DNA of 64,000 nt, from NCBI RefSeq assembly GCF_905475465.1, contig NC_062238.1, forward strand, positions 3,204,501 through 3,268,500, in the 5' to 3' direction. The position numbers were made by a program, and so were the translations under genes. Source of the DNA: Pieris napi (taxonomy: Eukaryota; Arthropoda; Insecta; Lepidoptera; Pieridae). Of this stretch, positions 9,965 through 20,405 are shown piece by piece; the first letter of the stretch is position 1; every line of letters starts with the position of its first letter. The notes under the pieces are model-generated. The model was not told the origin of the DNA, did not search any database, and saw only the letters and a list, made by a program, of their open reading frames with translations.

Positions 9965-10885
9965 TGTTGATGCCAACCCCCACGACACCTCAGAGACTCA
10001 GGCCTGCACAGGATTATACGTTTAGATGTTCGTTTGAGAACACCCGTGCAGTAACCAAAGTAACCTCGGCGCGGCTTTGAATACCGGTGGGGTTTGACTT
10101 CGTACGTACTACTGTTCTAGCCAATCCCGACGTCGCCTCAGAGACTCGGGCCTGCACGGGATTAGACGTTTAGATGTTCGTTTGAGAACACCCGTGCAGT
10201 AACCAAAGTAACCTCGGCGCGGCTTTGAATACCGGTGGGGTTTGACTTCGTACGTACTACTATTGTAGCCAATCCCGACGTCGCCTCAGAGACTCGGGCC
10301 TGCACGGGATTAGACGTTTAGATGTTCGTTTGAGAACACCCGTGCAGTAACCAAAGTAACCTCGGCGCGGCTTTGAATACCGGTGGGGTTTGACTACGTA
10401 CGTTTTGTCGAGACGGTTTGACGTATCGCTGGCACCGCCTCAACCCACGCACCCCTGCTAGTGCGTAATTGTAGGATGTTGTCTTGAAATGAAACTGCGC
10501 CTTGTTCTTGTTTCTTGCTTCGCCGATTATTCTTGGGTCCCAGTTCGTTGCGGAGGAAAAAGAGGATTTTGCGTAGATCTCGCCGAGCTTAAGTACTTCG
10601 ACAGTATACCGCGACGAGAGCTGCGCTTACAGCCATCTGTGCGCGTATACCGCGACGAGAGCTACGCGACCCTTTATTCGGCGAAGCATTTTATAATTTA
10701 TTTAACTATATTTTTCTTTACATATTTTTACCTAACTTATTTATATATACTTTATTTCTACTTATGAGCTACTAACAATATTCCTATTTTTCTTATAGCT
10801 CATACCTACTTAATTTATACTGTATATATAGTCACTAACACTAACTTATAATAATCTATTCCTATTTATATATGAGTCGCCAACA
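9965..10885 (-). repeat. 3' LTR of the BEL/Pao element (921 bp)
   Basis: It matches the LTR at 14410-15033 but is 297 bp longer. The extra length is two added copies of a 148-bp unit, plus one base. The remaining sequence is nearly identical between the two LTRs. The last part (about 10670-10885) is AT-rich. Confidence 0.9.
9971..10414. repeat. Three tandem copies of a 148-bp unit in the LTR
   Basis: The marker TTTAGATGTTCGTTTGAGAA starts at 10021, 10169 and 10317, an exact 148-bp spacing. The other LTR contains the unit once. Copies two and three are almost identical to each other, while copy one differs at its left edge, where it runs into the LTR end. Confidence 0.92.
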
Positions 10886-10896
10886 TTCTCCCCCTC
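10886..10896 (-). other. Polypurine tract of the LTR element
   Basis: Read on the minus strand, GAGGGGGAGAA directly abuts the 3' LTR start (TGTTGGC). This is where plus-strand DNA synthesis is primed in LTR retroelements. Confidence 0.8.
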
Positions 10897-10909
10897 GTGC
10901 GTAGCACCG

Positions 10910-13900
10910 TTATTCCTGCACGGCGACTTCGCAGGCACCATGATTACGATACTCGACGATGGTCTTCGCAGCATTCCTCCTTTGGTTGCGACGTCCACGA
11001 TCCTGGTTCTTCCGTCGGGCCCGGGGTACGTGGTTTCGATGATTCCCCTCGGCCAAGTTCATGGTAACGTGCGATCCAAAATAAGAACCACGCCGCCTGG
11101 CTGCAGCTGCTCGCCTTCCCGTCGTTTTCCTGGGCAGAAGCGTGGGCAAGTTCTCCCGTAGCCATCTCCTCCAAAAGTGATCAGAGAGTCGTTGGACGGT
11201 CTTCCAATCTTCTCTGCCCACCAGCTTTGCGTCAGGAAAATGCCTTATGCGCGCAGCTCCACCGGATCGTCCAGTGAGAAAGTGATTAGGGGTAAGGTTA
11301 CTGGTTAGCGCCTCCTCTTCCAAATTATAAGCTAGGTTCGTTATTAGTCTAGAATTGACTATGTGTTCTGCTTCCAACAAGGCTGCTTGTAGTTCAAGCC
11401 TTGGCATAGAGATATATACTTCGGCTGCATACGACGTCTCCTTCGCGTCAGTGAAAGTATGCAGCTCCCCCTCAGTGCAGAATGTTGTCATACATCGCGG
11501 CAGCTGGATGTCTTGTTTTCTATCGATTTGTTCTAGGTAGCTCTTCCGCGCTTCGGTGTCGTCTTCAACGATCTCTATTTTGTTCGACGCCCATCCTCGT
11601 AACTCGAAGTGTGCCTTCTTATGGATCAAGTCGACTTGCTGTATTACTCGTTGGTAATCGTCGCTGTGGCTGTGGAAGCTATGTAAATGATCATGCATAT
11701 AGTGCTTCCGCTCTATTGCTTGCGCCGCTTCTTCATATTTATGTAAGTAGGTCTTTGCGTTCTTGTTTTTTATATAAATAGCGGTGCAAGGCGACGATGC
11801 AGCTCCAAATATCACTGATGTCATTCTATATTCCTTCACTGGCGCTTCCTTGTCTTTTCGACATAGGAACCTGAGACTGTCTCTATCTTCTTCGCGTATT
11901 TTCCCTTGCAGAAACATTTCTTTTATATCGGCCGCTATTGCTACAGGGCCTTGACGGAATCGCAGTAGCACTCCAAATATTGACTGTAGTAAGTCCGGGC
12001 AGGACAGCAGAACGTCGTTGAGGCTGACTCCGTTGTATTTGGCCGCAGCGTCGAAGACAATTCTCAGCTTCTTTTTCAGAGGGTGAACCACTGGGAAGTG
12101 AGGCAGGTACCATTTTTTGTTCGATGTGTAGTCGGCTGGTGCTTCTTGGGCGTAGTTGCTTTTCAACAGACCTATCGGCGCGCTATGTTCATTTTTTAAT
12201 TTAGCGTCCTTACGTAGTTTTTCTTCTATTCTTTGCGATCTGTTGAAAGCTGCTGCGAAATTGTTCGAAGGTTGTATGTCTTCCTTTTTCCACAACAGTC
12301 CGACCTCGTATCTGCCGTCTTCCAACTGTCGGCTGGTTCTTTCCAATATGTCCAGTGCTCGCTGTTCGATATTCGTTGAAGGCTTCTTCGGCTGAACTAT
12401 TGTATCTTCGACGACGCTTACGTGTGCACATGTGTTTACATAATTGATCGGAGACACGCCGCTGCTGTCGGAGCCGTGGAGAACCCACCCTAACTTTGTT
12501 CGTGACGCCACCGGCTGCCCTGGCTTTCCACGTCGTATTTGTAACGAGACAATATACTCCCAATTGTCTTGGCCAATGAGCAGCTTCGGCGCCTCAGCTT
12601 CGTAGCACACGTCTTGTAGTAAGCCCCGCAAGTGATGACACTTCTTTAGTCGGGTTTTATCAACGTGTTGTGGGGTCAATTTGAGCTCCTTGATCGTTCT
12701 TGCCCGCTTAAGTGTGCTCTTCTCGCTTTCGTTGATCCCTTTCAGTTCGATATCTAAAATCATGGAGTCGTGATTTTTCATTTGCCCTCCGCCGATAGTT
12801 TCTATATTCAGGGCTTCGCGAGGACCCTTGATGCCGATGCTCGAAGCCACGTTTTCGTCAAGCAGTGTCACCGTTGAGCCTTCATCTAGCAGCGCCAGTA
12901 CTTGTTTGCTCCCAGCCGGTCCGTATATCTCGACCTTGAGCATCTTAAGAATAGCTTTCGGTGTGCTTATTGTATTGACCGTCGCTGTCTCGGGCGGTGC
13001 CTCTTCGTGACATTGTTCGCTCTCCGACGTCACATGTAGTAGGCTATGGTGCCATCTTCGACACAACTTGCACGGTGGTCTTCGGCATGTTTCTTTCCGG
13101 TGCTTCCCAGCGAGGCACTTGAAGCAGACCTTAAGCCTCTTAACTGTTTCCCATCTCTCGTTGACTGCCGCTTTTAGGAATCTTTGGCAGTCTTTCAGTT
13201 TATGTGTACCTTCACAGTCTGGGCACTTGATTTCTTCAGGTCTACTCCTTTCAGCGATATTATACGTAACTTGCTTCACTGGCCTTCTTATCGCTGCGCT
13301 CGGTCGTACGCTTTTGCTGTCTTCGAGTACCGCGAATGCGCCGCATTTGTCCGCTTCTAAATTGAGGAAGTTGCTTATCAATTGGATATCACTGAACGAT
13401 TCCTCTTCCCTCGCAGCCGTGAAATCATACCATCTGAATCTGAGAATTGGAGGCATCTTCTCTATTATAAGTTTCACGATTTCAGGTGAGTAGAGGTATT
13501 GCGGTCTCTTCAATCCCTTTATGGCGGCCACGCTGTTATTTATTTGGCTAGCGAAGACGCATATGTCCCTGGGATTTTCCGTCGTTCTGGGAAGCGCCTT
13601 TAATTTCTCCAGTTCTGCTAGCACCAGCGCGTCGGGTCTACCAAATCTTCGGCGTAAAGCGTTAATAACTTCTTCTGGCATCGCCTCTGAGTACAAGAGG
13701 CTCTTAATGCTTTCTCTCGCTGTGCCTTTAATCGCTTTACGTAGCCGCGCCATATTCTGAATGCCAGAGAACATCGGAGATGTGTCTTCATATACGACTC
13801 GAAACGCCGTCCATTCGGAGCTGTCGCCTTCAAATATCGGCAGCTCTTGAATGTACTTCGGTTGCGGCGCTACATGTGTCGTCATGGCTTCCTTTATTGC

Positions 13901-14347
13901 GTCAGCTATTGCTCGAATGTCGCTCTTTGTTTCTATTTCTTCTGGCCTTTGTGCCGATGAGCGCATCCAGTTTGCTACCTTTTCTTCATGGTTATCATTG
14001 ACGTCTTCTATAAAGGAGTCTTCCTCTTCCGTTTCTGCTTCTAATCGTAATCTGGCCAGGCGTGCTGCTGCCTGCGCTTCCCGCAGCTCGCAGCGAGCCA
14101 GCTCTTCTCTGGCCTCGGCTTGTCTTCTTGAGCTGGCTCTGGATACGGCTCTCGATGCGGCCCGCCGGGTGGAACCCGCTGGTGCCAGAGTCAATGCTTG
14201 ATCTGGCTGGCTGGCTGCACTCGTCGACGTGGACTGCTCTATCGTTATCTCTTCGCCTGTGGTCCGGACTTCGGACGTAGTGGCGGAGGTAACAGTCGTC
14301 GTCGATTCCCCTCGCTGCATCCCGTTCTGTGACCTTGTGATTGGCAT
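10910..14347 (-). CDS. Gag-Pol of the BEL/Pao element, with deleted RNase H and integrase
   Basis: One open frame reads gag to pol without a frameshift. I take the ATG at 14347 (MPITRSQNG), because an in-frame ATG at 14428 lies inside the LTR, upstream of the primer-binding site. Counting from 14428, a gag domain covers about 170-380. Zinc-finger-like clusters CPDC, CFKC and CKLC follow at about 400-465. A protease region has LLDEGSTVTLLD at about 513, in place of the usual DTG/DSG form. Reverse transcriptase starts near 775. Its catalytic box reads YMHD where the family has YxDD, so the first aspartate is lost. RNase H (LHTFTDAKETSYAAEVY, about 990) then runs straight into integrase C-terminal sequence (HIVNSRLIT, LTPNHFLTGR), so most of RNase H and the integrase core are missing. 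The copy should be unable to move by itself. Confidence 0.85.
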   Translation of the reverse strand: MPITRSQNGMQRGESTTTVTSATTSEVRTTGEEITIEQSTSTSAASQPDQALTLAPAGSTRRAASRAVSRASSRRQAEAREELARCELREAQAAARLARLRLEAETEEEDSFIEDVNDNHEEKVANWMRSSAQRPEEIETKSDIRAIADAIKEAMTTHVAPQPKYIQELPIFEGDSSEWTAFRVVYEDTSPMFSGIQNMARLRKAIKGTARESIKSLLYSEAMPEEVINALRRRFGRPDALVLAELEKLKALPRTTENPRDICVFASQINNSVAAIKGLKRPQYLYSPEIVKLIIEKMPPILRFRWYDFTAAREEESFSDIQLISNFLNLEADKCGAFAVLEDSKSVRPSAAIRRPVKQVTYNIAERSRPEEIKCPDCEGTHKLKDCQRFLKAAVNERWETVKRLKVCFKCLAGKHRKETCRRPPCKLCRRWHHSLLHVTSESEQCHEEAPPETATVNTISTPKAILKMLKVEIYGPAGSKQVLALLDEGSTVTLLDENVASSIGIKGPREALNIETIGGGQMKNHDSMILDIELKGINESEKSTLKRARTIKELKLTPQHVDKTRLKKCHHLRGLLQDVCYEAEAPKLLIGQDNWEYIVSLQIRRGKPGQPVASRTKLGWVLHGSDSSGVSPINYVNTCAHVSVVEDTIVQPKKPSTNIEQRALDILERTSRQLEDGRYEVGLLWKKEDIQPSNNFAAAFNRSQRIEEKLRKDAKLKNEHSAPIGLLKSNYAQEAPADYTSNKKWYLPHFPVVHPLKKKLRIVFDAAAKYNGVSLNDVLLSCPDLLQSIFGVLLRFRQGPVAIAADIKEMFLQGKIREEDRDSLRFLCRKDKEAPVKEYRMTSVIFGAASSPCTAIYIKNKNAKTYLHKYEEAAQAIERKHYMHDHLHSFHSHSDDYQRVIQQVDLIHKKAHFELRGWASNKIEIVEDDTEARKSYLEQIDRKQDIQLPRCMTTFCTEGELHTFTDAKETSYAAEVYISMPRLELQAALLEAEHIVNSRLITNLAYNLEEEALTSNLTPNHFLTGRSGGAARIRHFPDAKLVGREDWKTVQRLSDHFWRRWLRENLPTLLPRKTTGRRAAAARRRGSYFGSHVTMNLAEGNHRNHVPRARRKNQDRGRRNQRRNAAKTIVEYRNHGACEVAVQE

Positions 14348-14390
14348 TTTCTTTTCGCAGTATTCACTTCTTGATGACAACCGTTGCAGG

Positions 14391-14408
14391 ATCCGGCTCG
14401 AAGGACCA
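14391..14408 (-). other. Primer-binding site, complementary to tRNA-Tyr 3' end
   Basis: One base inside the 5' LTR, the minus strand reads TGGTCCTTCGAGCCGGAT. This is the complement of a tRNA 3' end with the acceptor TCGAAGGA plus CCA, which is the eukaryotic tRNA-Tyr acceptor as I know it. The tRNA primes minus-strand synthesis. Confidence 0.75.
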
Positions 14409-14409
14409 C

Positions 14410-15033
14410 TGTTGATGCCGACCCCCACGACACCTCAGAGACTCAGGCCTGCACAGGATTATACGTTTAGATGTTCGTTTGAGAACACCCGTGCATTAAC
14501 CAAAGTACCTCGGTGCGGCTTTGAATACCGGTGGGGTTTGACTACGTACGTTTTGTCGAGACGGTTTGACGTATCGCTGGCACCGCCTCAACCCACGCAC
14601 CCCTGCTAGTGCGTAATTGTAGGATGTTGTCTTGAAATGAAACTGCGCCTTGTTCTTGTTTCTTGCTTCGCCGATTATTCTTGGGTCCCAGTTCGTTGCG
14701 GAGGAAAAAGAGGATTTTGCGTAGATCTCGCCGAGCTTAAGTACTTCGACAGTATACCGCGACGAGAGCTGCGCTTACAGCCATCTGTGCGCGTATACCG
14801 CGACGAGAGCTACGCGACCCTTTATTCGGCGAAGCATTTTATAATTTATTTAACTATATTTTTCTTTACATATTTTTACCTAACTTATTTATATATACTT
14901 TATTTCTACTTATGAGCTACTAACAATATTCCTATTTTTCTTATAGCTCATACCTACTTAATTTATACTGTATATATAGTCACTAACACTAACTTATAAT
15001 AATCTATTCCTATTTATATATGAGTCGCCAACA
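14410..15033 (-). repeat. 5' LTR of the BEL/Pao element (624 bp)
   Basis: This is the single-unit LTR. Its sequence equals the other LTR apart from the missing tandem units and a few point differences, for example GTACCTCGGTGCGG against GTAACCTCGGCGCGG. An identical 92-codon frame on the opposite strand of both LTRs is a chance by-product and is not annotated. Confidence 0.9.
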
Positions 15034-15129
15034 CTACTGTAATTTTTTTAGGTTTCAAAAATTATCGGCACTGGTCTATATCGACAAATACCAATTACAA
15101 AATCCAATGGTAGTATAATGTTTCTTCTT

Positions 15130-16060
15130 TTGGTGTTTCTCTACTACTGGAGGTTGGCCGTTAGTCTCGTGGAGCGTGTCTTGTCTGCAACTCTTCCGCA
15201 GTCACAATACCCGTCCACTCCCTAATGCTACCAAGCCATGACTTTTTCCTTCTAGCAACATGCCGCTTATCTTGGATTTTTTACCCATTATAATTAATTG
15301 ATGGAGGTGGTAGCGGCCTTGACGTTTACGTGGCCCAGGTCCACAACTTTCCGGTGTTTGATGTTCTGCATAAGTTTTTTCAATATTGCTACTCGATTAA
15401 GAAATTTTTTGTTAGACCTTCTGGATCCAGCCTATTGAAGCATGTGACGATAACACCACATCTCAAATGCTTCTAAGCGCCAGCGGGTATCTTCTTTCAT
15501 TATCCAAGGCTCACAGCCGTACAGAACAATTGGCTATATGTAACAAAGGAAAATTCGTATTCGGTATTCAAGTGACGACAGCACCAAACTTTCTTCATTT
15601 AGTTGAAAAATCTTTGGGCAATTTCAATTCAAGACCTAATTTTTTGATAAGGAAAATTCACTCGTTCGTAACCTAAGTTCCTAAATACTTGTATTGTCGC
15701 ACCTGTTTTAACGTTTTTCCAACTACAGGTAGATTAGGCCTTAAAATGTCGTTTCGAGAAATGACCATCACCTTCGTCTCTACTGCATTAATTTTCAGAC
15801 TGTCTCTTTCACTAGTTTCATGCACTCTTTAAACAATTATTTAGGGATCGTCCATTGATGAGGCTATTAAAACAGTGTCGTCTGCATAACGAATGTTGTT
15901 GATGATATTTCCGTTAACTTTTACTCCAACCTCTGACCCCTTAATGGCTTCTGATATAGTTGCTTCGGAATACACCTACATTAAATAGCAACGGAGGCAA
16001 TATACAACCACCACGGAACACCACGGTAAATACTTATCTCATCGGTTTTCTTCTGATGTA
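15130..16060 (-). pseudogene. Decayed RTE-type LINE reverse transcriptase fragment
   Basis: Conceptual minus-strand translation gives reverse-transcriptase motifs in broken frames. Landmarks in reading order are the YADDT-like box (about 15870-15890), FQVFRNLGYE-like, AFEMWCYR (about 15460) and HRKVVDLGHV (about 15340). These follow the order of the palm-to-C-terminal part of RTE-like elements. Multiple stops and indels make it a dead relic. It lies directly upstream of the Mpi gene region. Confidence 0.7.
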
Positions 16061-16862
16061 CTTTCAAGGTTACAGTTTTGGTCTTTGTACAGTATAATGC
16101 ACAGCACGTTTATAATATATGGGGGTAAGCCCCGTTGTGTCGGTCGTAGCAGTGGTTTCTTCTTTCTAGAATTGTAGGTACCTATAAGGGCTCGTCTAAA
16201 AAACCATTACCAGTATAACACGTAGACCGTAGTCATATCTACAAATATTAATAGTATAAGAATAGTATTAACATACAAAGCACATTTTATTGTAAAATTT
16301 CTAAAAGCTTTTTTTTAGTAGATATTTGCCGTGAACACAATTTTAAATGAACGGGGTCTGGACATATTGCTGTCATTTTGACTTAACAGTAAGCATTTAA
16401 TGTAAATACTTCACACTTCGACAGCCGACAGACTTGACAACAAAAAAAAATAATTCGAGCGCTCCGTTCGCTACTCGGGTGACGGGTCTCGGCTCAAAAT
16501 TTAAATAAGTAGTCAAAGATATTTTCATTGTAAAATATAGCTAAACGTATTGTCACTAAGTTAAAACTCAAATAGCAAAGACATACATTGGAGATAAAAA
16601 GCAAGAACAGAGGATCAATTTAAACAATTAGGGTCATTCAAGAAATATCAGTGGTTGGTACATGACGTGACTATTATATTAATAGCTCAAGATTTTATTC
16701 ATCTCTTTATTGAAATATTTATTGTAAGTATGTATAATAATTGGTACAATTCGAATCGCCAGGAATAATATTACAAATTGCATGCTGCTGAAAGTACTTC
16801 TATGTGTTTAAAGGTTTTCTAATACCCTATTTCAAAAAAAATATACGCTTCAGTTTGTAAAA
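16061..16862. other. Upstream region of the isomerase gene
   Basis: AT-rich, with no gene. A short GC-richer patch at about 16455-16495 could be part of the Mpi promoter, but no clear TATA box or initiator is visible. Confidence 0.3.
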
Positions 16863-19800
16863 ATGGAGCTACAATGCAAAGTACAAAATTATGAATGGGG
16901 GAAGCTGGGACAGGATAGTACAGTAGCAAAGCTAGTTGCTAGCGCTGATTCTTCAGTATCTATTGATAATGCTAAACCCTATGCTGAGTTATGGATGGGT
17001 ACACATCCAAATGGACCATCAATTATTATAGAAAGAGACATACCTTTGTCAGAGTATTTAAAGACCAATTTAGATGCTGTTGGTCCAGATGTAAGAAAGA
17101 AGTTTGATGTTTTGGTGCCTTTTCTGCTTAAAGTTCTATCAGTAAGAAAAGCATTATCTGTCCAAGCACATCCTACAAAGGTGAGCTTATATTTTGAATC
17201 TGAATGTATATGTAAAAAATACTTTAAATACTACATTACATGTTAACTGTTTTTATATGCAATTATTTCAGGAACATGCGGAGGAACTGCACAAAACCTT
17301 TCCAGATTTGTATAAAGATCCCAATCACAAACCGGAACTAGCTATTGCACTTACACCATTTGAGGGTCTATGTGGTTTCAGACCTATTTCTGAGATCAAG
17401 GATTTTATTATTAGTAAGTTAATGTGAAGAAATGCTCTCCACACATAGAAAATGTATTAGGTGTCACACAGAACTACTCTTAAACTATTTTAGAGATGAT
17501 ACATTAAGCTCTAACTCCAATAATAGCCATTAGCCAATTAGTAAAGATTTATATTATTTTACCATAGATTTGATAAGAAGCTAAAAAGGCCTTTCACTGG
17601 CCTGTTCTTCCTTAAATTCATTGTTCAGTAGGAGGTAAACATTGTAGCATGGCATTTTAAAGATATAATTGTAATTATTCATCTACCATTACATTTAATG
17701 GCTCTGTATGGCATTAGGTCTAATAGCTTACTGAATGTATTTTAATATATCAATAATAACATGCCATTATAAGACCAAAGATATTTTGGTATATAAATGT
17801 GTTGTGTTAACCATATTACAGATTTGCCAGAACTACAACAAATTTTGTCTCAAGGTGTTGTGAACCCAATACTTAACAGTGGAGATGGTGACTGTACAAA
17901 GTTGCTCAAAGATGCCTTCCATTCTTTAATGTCATGTGATAAGAACAAAATCGTAAATGGTCTCGAGTCTCTGCTGAATAGATTGCAAACAGAAGGTAAG
18001 TTGGACAAAGTAAAATTGCAACCATAATTTTCTGTATACAAAACTAAGAAAATTGTAAGTGCGAGGTAAATTAATAAAGCAATTATGTAGTAATTTTCTA
18101 TGACCTTGCAAATTTATTTTATAGATTATTTGTATTACATTGTATGTATGTGTAAGCATACATAAAATATATTTTGTAAGTTTCTAATATTTTATTTAAT
18201 ATAAAATATTTTCATAGATTTAAGATATACATAATATATTGTTTATAGTTATGAAAAAAACTTGTATTAAAAATATTAATTTATCATAATATGTATATGT
18301 AGATGTGACCATTGCATTGTCGTCTCCAATATGCAAATCAAGCCCAATAAAACCTAATAAATCCCTAAGTGAATGGATTAACCATTGTAATTGATAAGCT
18401 ATATAGAAGGACAAACAATTTTTAATGATTAAATGCTCATTACCTTAAGCCTTGCAATAAAGTTCCATATACCGCCTGAAACAGTCATAAATCTGTGTCT
18501 GTAACACTGATAATTTCCTTCATATGCAAACAACATTCAGCACATTATTTATTAAAATAATAATTTATTTACCTTCATATTTCTTTTTATTATTCAGTTA
18601 CACTATATGTTACTTCTAAAGAATATAATTAACATAAAACTTTTAAATAAATTAACAGAATCATCAACTCAGACATCACTTCTTTATCCACTACTAAAAC
18701 GGCTGCATTCAGATTATCCCGGAGATGTAGGATGTTGGGCTCCATATTTCATGAACTATATGCAACTGATTCCTGGCCAAGCAATATTTTTGAAACCCAA
18801 CTTGCCCCATGCATATCTCAGTGGTGGTAAGTATTTTAGAATTTATTTTATGGCCTAAAACTGCTTTTATTACTCTTACAAATACAGGTTTAACTAATTA
18901 CAACCTTTATTATACCCACTAGAATACTATTAGTTTTATGCATATAGTTGTCACCGTAAAATTGTAAACACCGTTAGATTGTAATCTATCTCGCGAGATT
19001 ATAAACTGTCGAAAGATTGTGAACCTCAACGAACTGCTTACAATTTAACGTATTATTATTCGGTAGATTGTACAGTGGTAACTTGATATATGAGTGCCCT
19101 AATATATGAGTGTTTTGAGATATGAGCAGTCGAGCGAGCAATACTTTGCTTTAAGATGAGATCAAGATTTTTTTGTGATACAAGACAGACACTTCTCAAA
19201 ATAAATGTTATATTATATAATGTGTTCTTCACAGCATATAAACTCATTAATTCCCAAATATATATATAATTTAATTTTATCTATTACCATCAAAAGTGAA
19301 TATATTTTTAACTTAAGTTAAATTACTTTATTGAATTCTATTTAAGTTTTGTAATATGTATCCTGTTGAGAATGTAAAACGCAAGACGTTGCGTTTGATT
19401 CTGATTGGTCAAACGAACTTATTGACATGACGCATCATGTCGCGTGTCAACTGTCAACACGTATCTGACTAGAGATGCTATAGGAGGAGATAATAAATTC
19501 TATGTGTATTTTGTATGTTTTAAATACTGATTATAAGTGCCAAAAATTTCTGATCAGCCTCTAATATCTTTTTTCAGACTGCATAGAATGTATGGCTTGC
19601 TCAGACAATGTGGTTCGAGCTGGTCTCACCCCAAAGCACATTGATGTGGCAACACTAGTTGATATGTTGGACTACAACAGTTACCACCCGAGTGAAATGT
19701 TGTTCAATCCACAAATAGAAGACCCAAATAGTTGTATTTGGAGACCGCCTGTTCCAGATTTTGCTGTTGTTAAAATCAGGGTAAGCAACTATTTATTAAT

Positions 19801-20405
19801 TCCTTTTTTATTCAGTTCCTTAATAACGTTTTTTTTAATTTTCTGTTAATACAACGCCTAGAAGAGTGTCTTAGCAATAAGGCTGACCATTGCCCTAATG
19901 ATTTAAGTTTTGTATGCAAAAATAGCCGATATTGATGACGTCATTAAAATGTTGCCATATCAGCAAAATGGAACAGGATCTGTAAAAGCCAAATATTTTT
20001 TGAAACTAATGCTATGATTAAAATTACTACTTTTATACATAGGTTTTTTATCGGATTAAAGTTAAACTTATAATAAGCCGTGTCACGCTGTAAAGCACGC
20101 GAAACGTCGATTTTTTTTTTTAATTATGTAAAATAATTATAAGTTTACATAGTTTTTTTTATGATAACTGCTAATGTGACCATTGTTATATTTTTTTTCA
20201 GGTGGCACCCGGTGATTCCTACAACACAATAGTGCGACCTAGCCCTAGTATCATGATAATAATATCTGGATCAGGGGAAGCCTGTGACACGGAACCGATA
20301 TTAATTCGCCCTGGAGTCGTTATATTCTTGAAGGCGAGCCGACAGCTGACTTTGACTTCCACTGAAAGCTATATTGAGGTGTATCAAGCTATTTGCAATG
20401 TTTGA
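16863..20405 (+). CDS. Mpi: Mannose-6-phosphate isomerase, six exons
   Basis: Exons: 16863-17180, 17272-17413, 17822-17995, 18659-18826, 19578-19780 and 20202-20405. All introns are GT-AG and the phases agree, giving 402 residues, the usual size for type I phosphomannose isomerases. The enzyme interconverts fructose-6-phosphate and mannose-6-phosphate in the cytosol, feeding GDP-mannose and glycosylation. The N-terminus has the family signature QNYEWGKLG. The zinc ligands are Q101 and H103 (SVQAHPTK), E128 (HKPELAIALTPFEGLCGFRP) and H262 (NLPHAYLSG). The catalytic arginine is R281 (CSDNVVRAGLTPK). All are intact, as is PPVPDFAVVKIR, which leads into the C-terminal beta domain. The gene is complete and shows no sign of decay. 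Introns 3, 4 and 5 contain short repeats only. Confidence 0.95.
18950..19150. repeat. Probable MITE-like repeat in Mpi intron 4
   Basis: The stretch contains short inverted words (TTAGATTGTAATCTAT, TCTCGCGAGA) followed by repeated ATATGAGTG phrases at about 19085-19120. The composition differs from the flanking AT-rich intron. Classification rests on pattern only; ends and target duplications were not resolved. Confidence 0.35.

Larger units (their letters stand above)
9965..15033 (-). mobile_element. BEL/Pao-type LTR retrotransposon, internally deleted
   Basis: The element begins TGTTGATGCC and ends GTCGCCAACA (TG...CA) and is flanked by the 5-bp duplication CTACT (9960-9964 and 15034-15038). 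Two LTRs, a primer-binding site, a polypurine tract and one long gag-pol frame are present, all reading on the minus strand. The length of about 5.1 kb is short for the superfamily and fits the deletion seen in pol. It inserted into the last bases of the fold-back element's right end. Confidence 0.9.
4340..15039. mobile_element. Long-inverted-repeat (fold-back) DNA element, split by two retrotransposons
   Basis: The left arm (4340-4956) starts CAGTAGGATGAAACCC. Its reverse complement is found in three pieces: 5074-5405, then 9682-9964, then the last bases at 15034-15039. The interruptions are the LINE at 5406-9668 and the LTR element at 9965-15033. Removing both gives an element of about 1.35 kb with arms of about 615 bp around a 117-bp loop (4957-5073). 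TA flanks both ends (4338-4339 and 15040-15041), the duplication expected of Tc1/mariner-type transposition. No transposase frame is present, so it is non-autonomous. Arm similarity is high with scattered mismatches. Confidence 0.8.

Noticed and set aside
10489..10767. 92-codon frame, identical to the one at 14637-14915
   Set aside because: Both lie within the LTRs on the strand opposite to gag-pol; the identity simply reflects LTR duplication.
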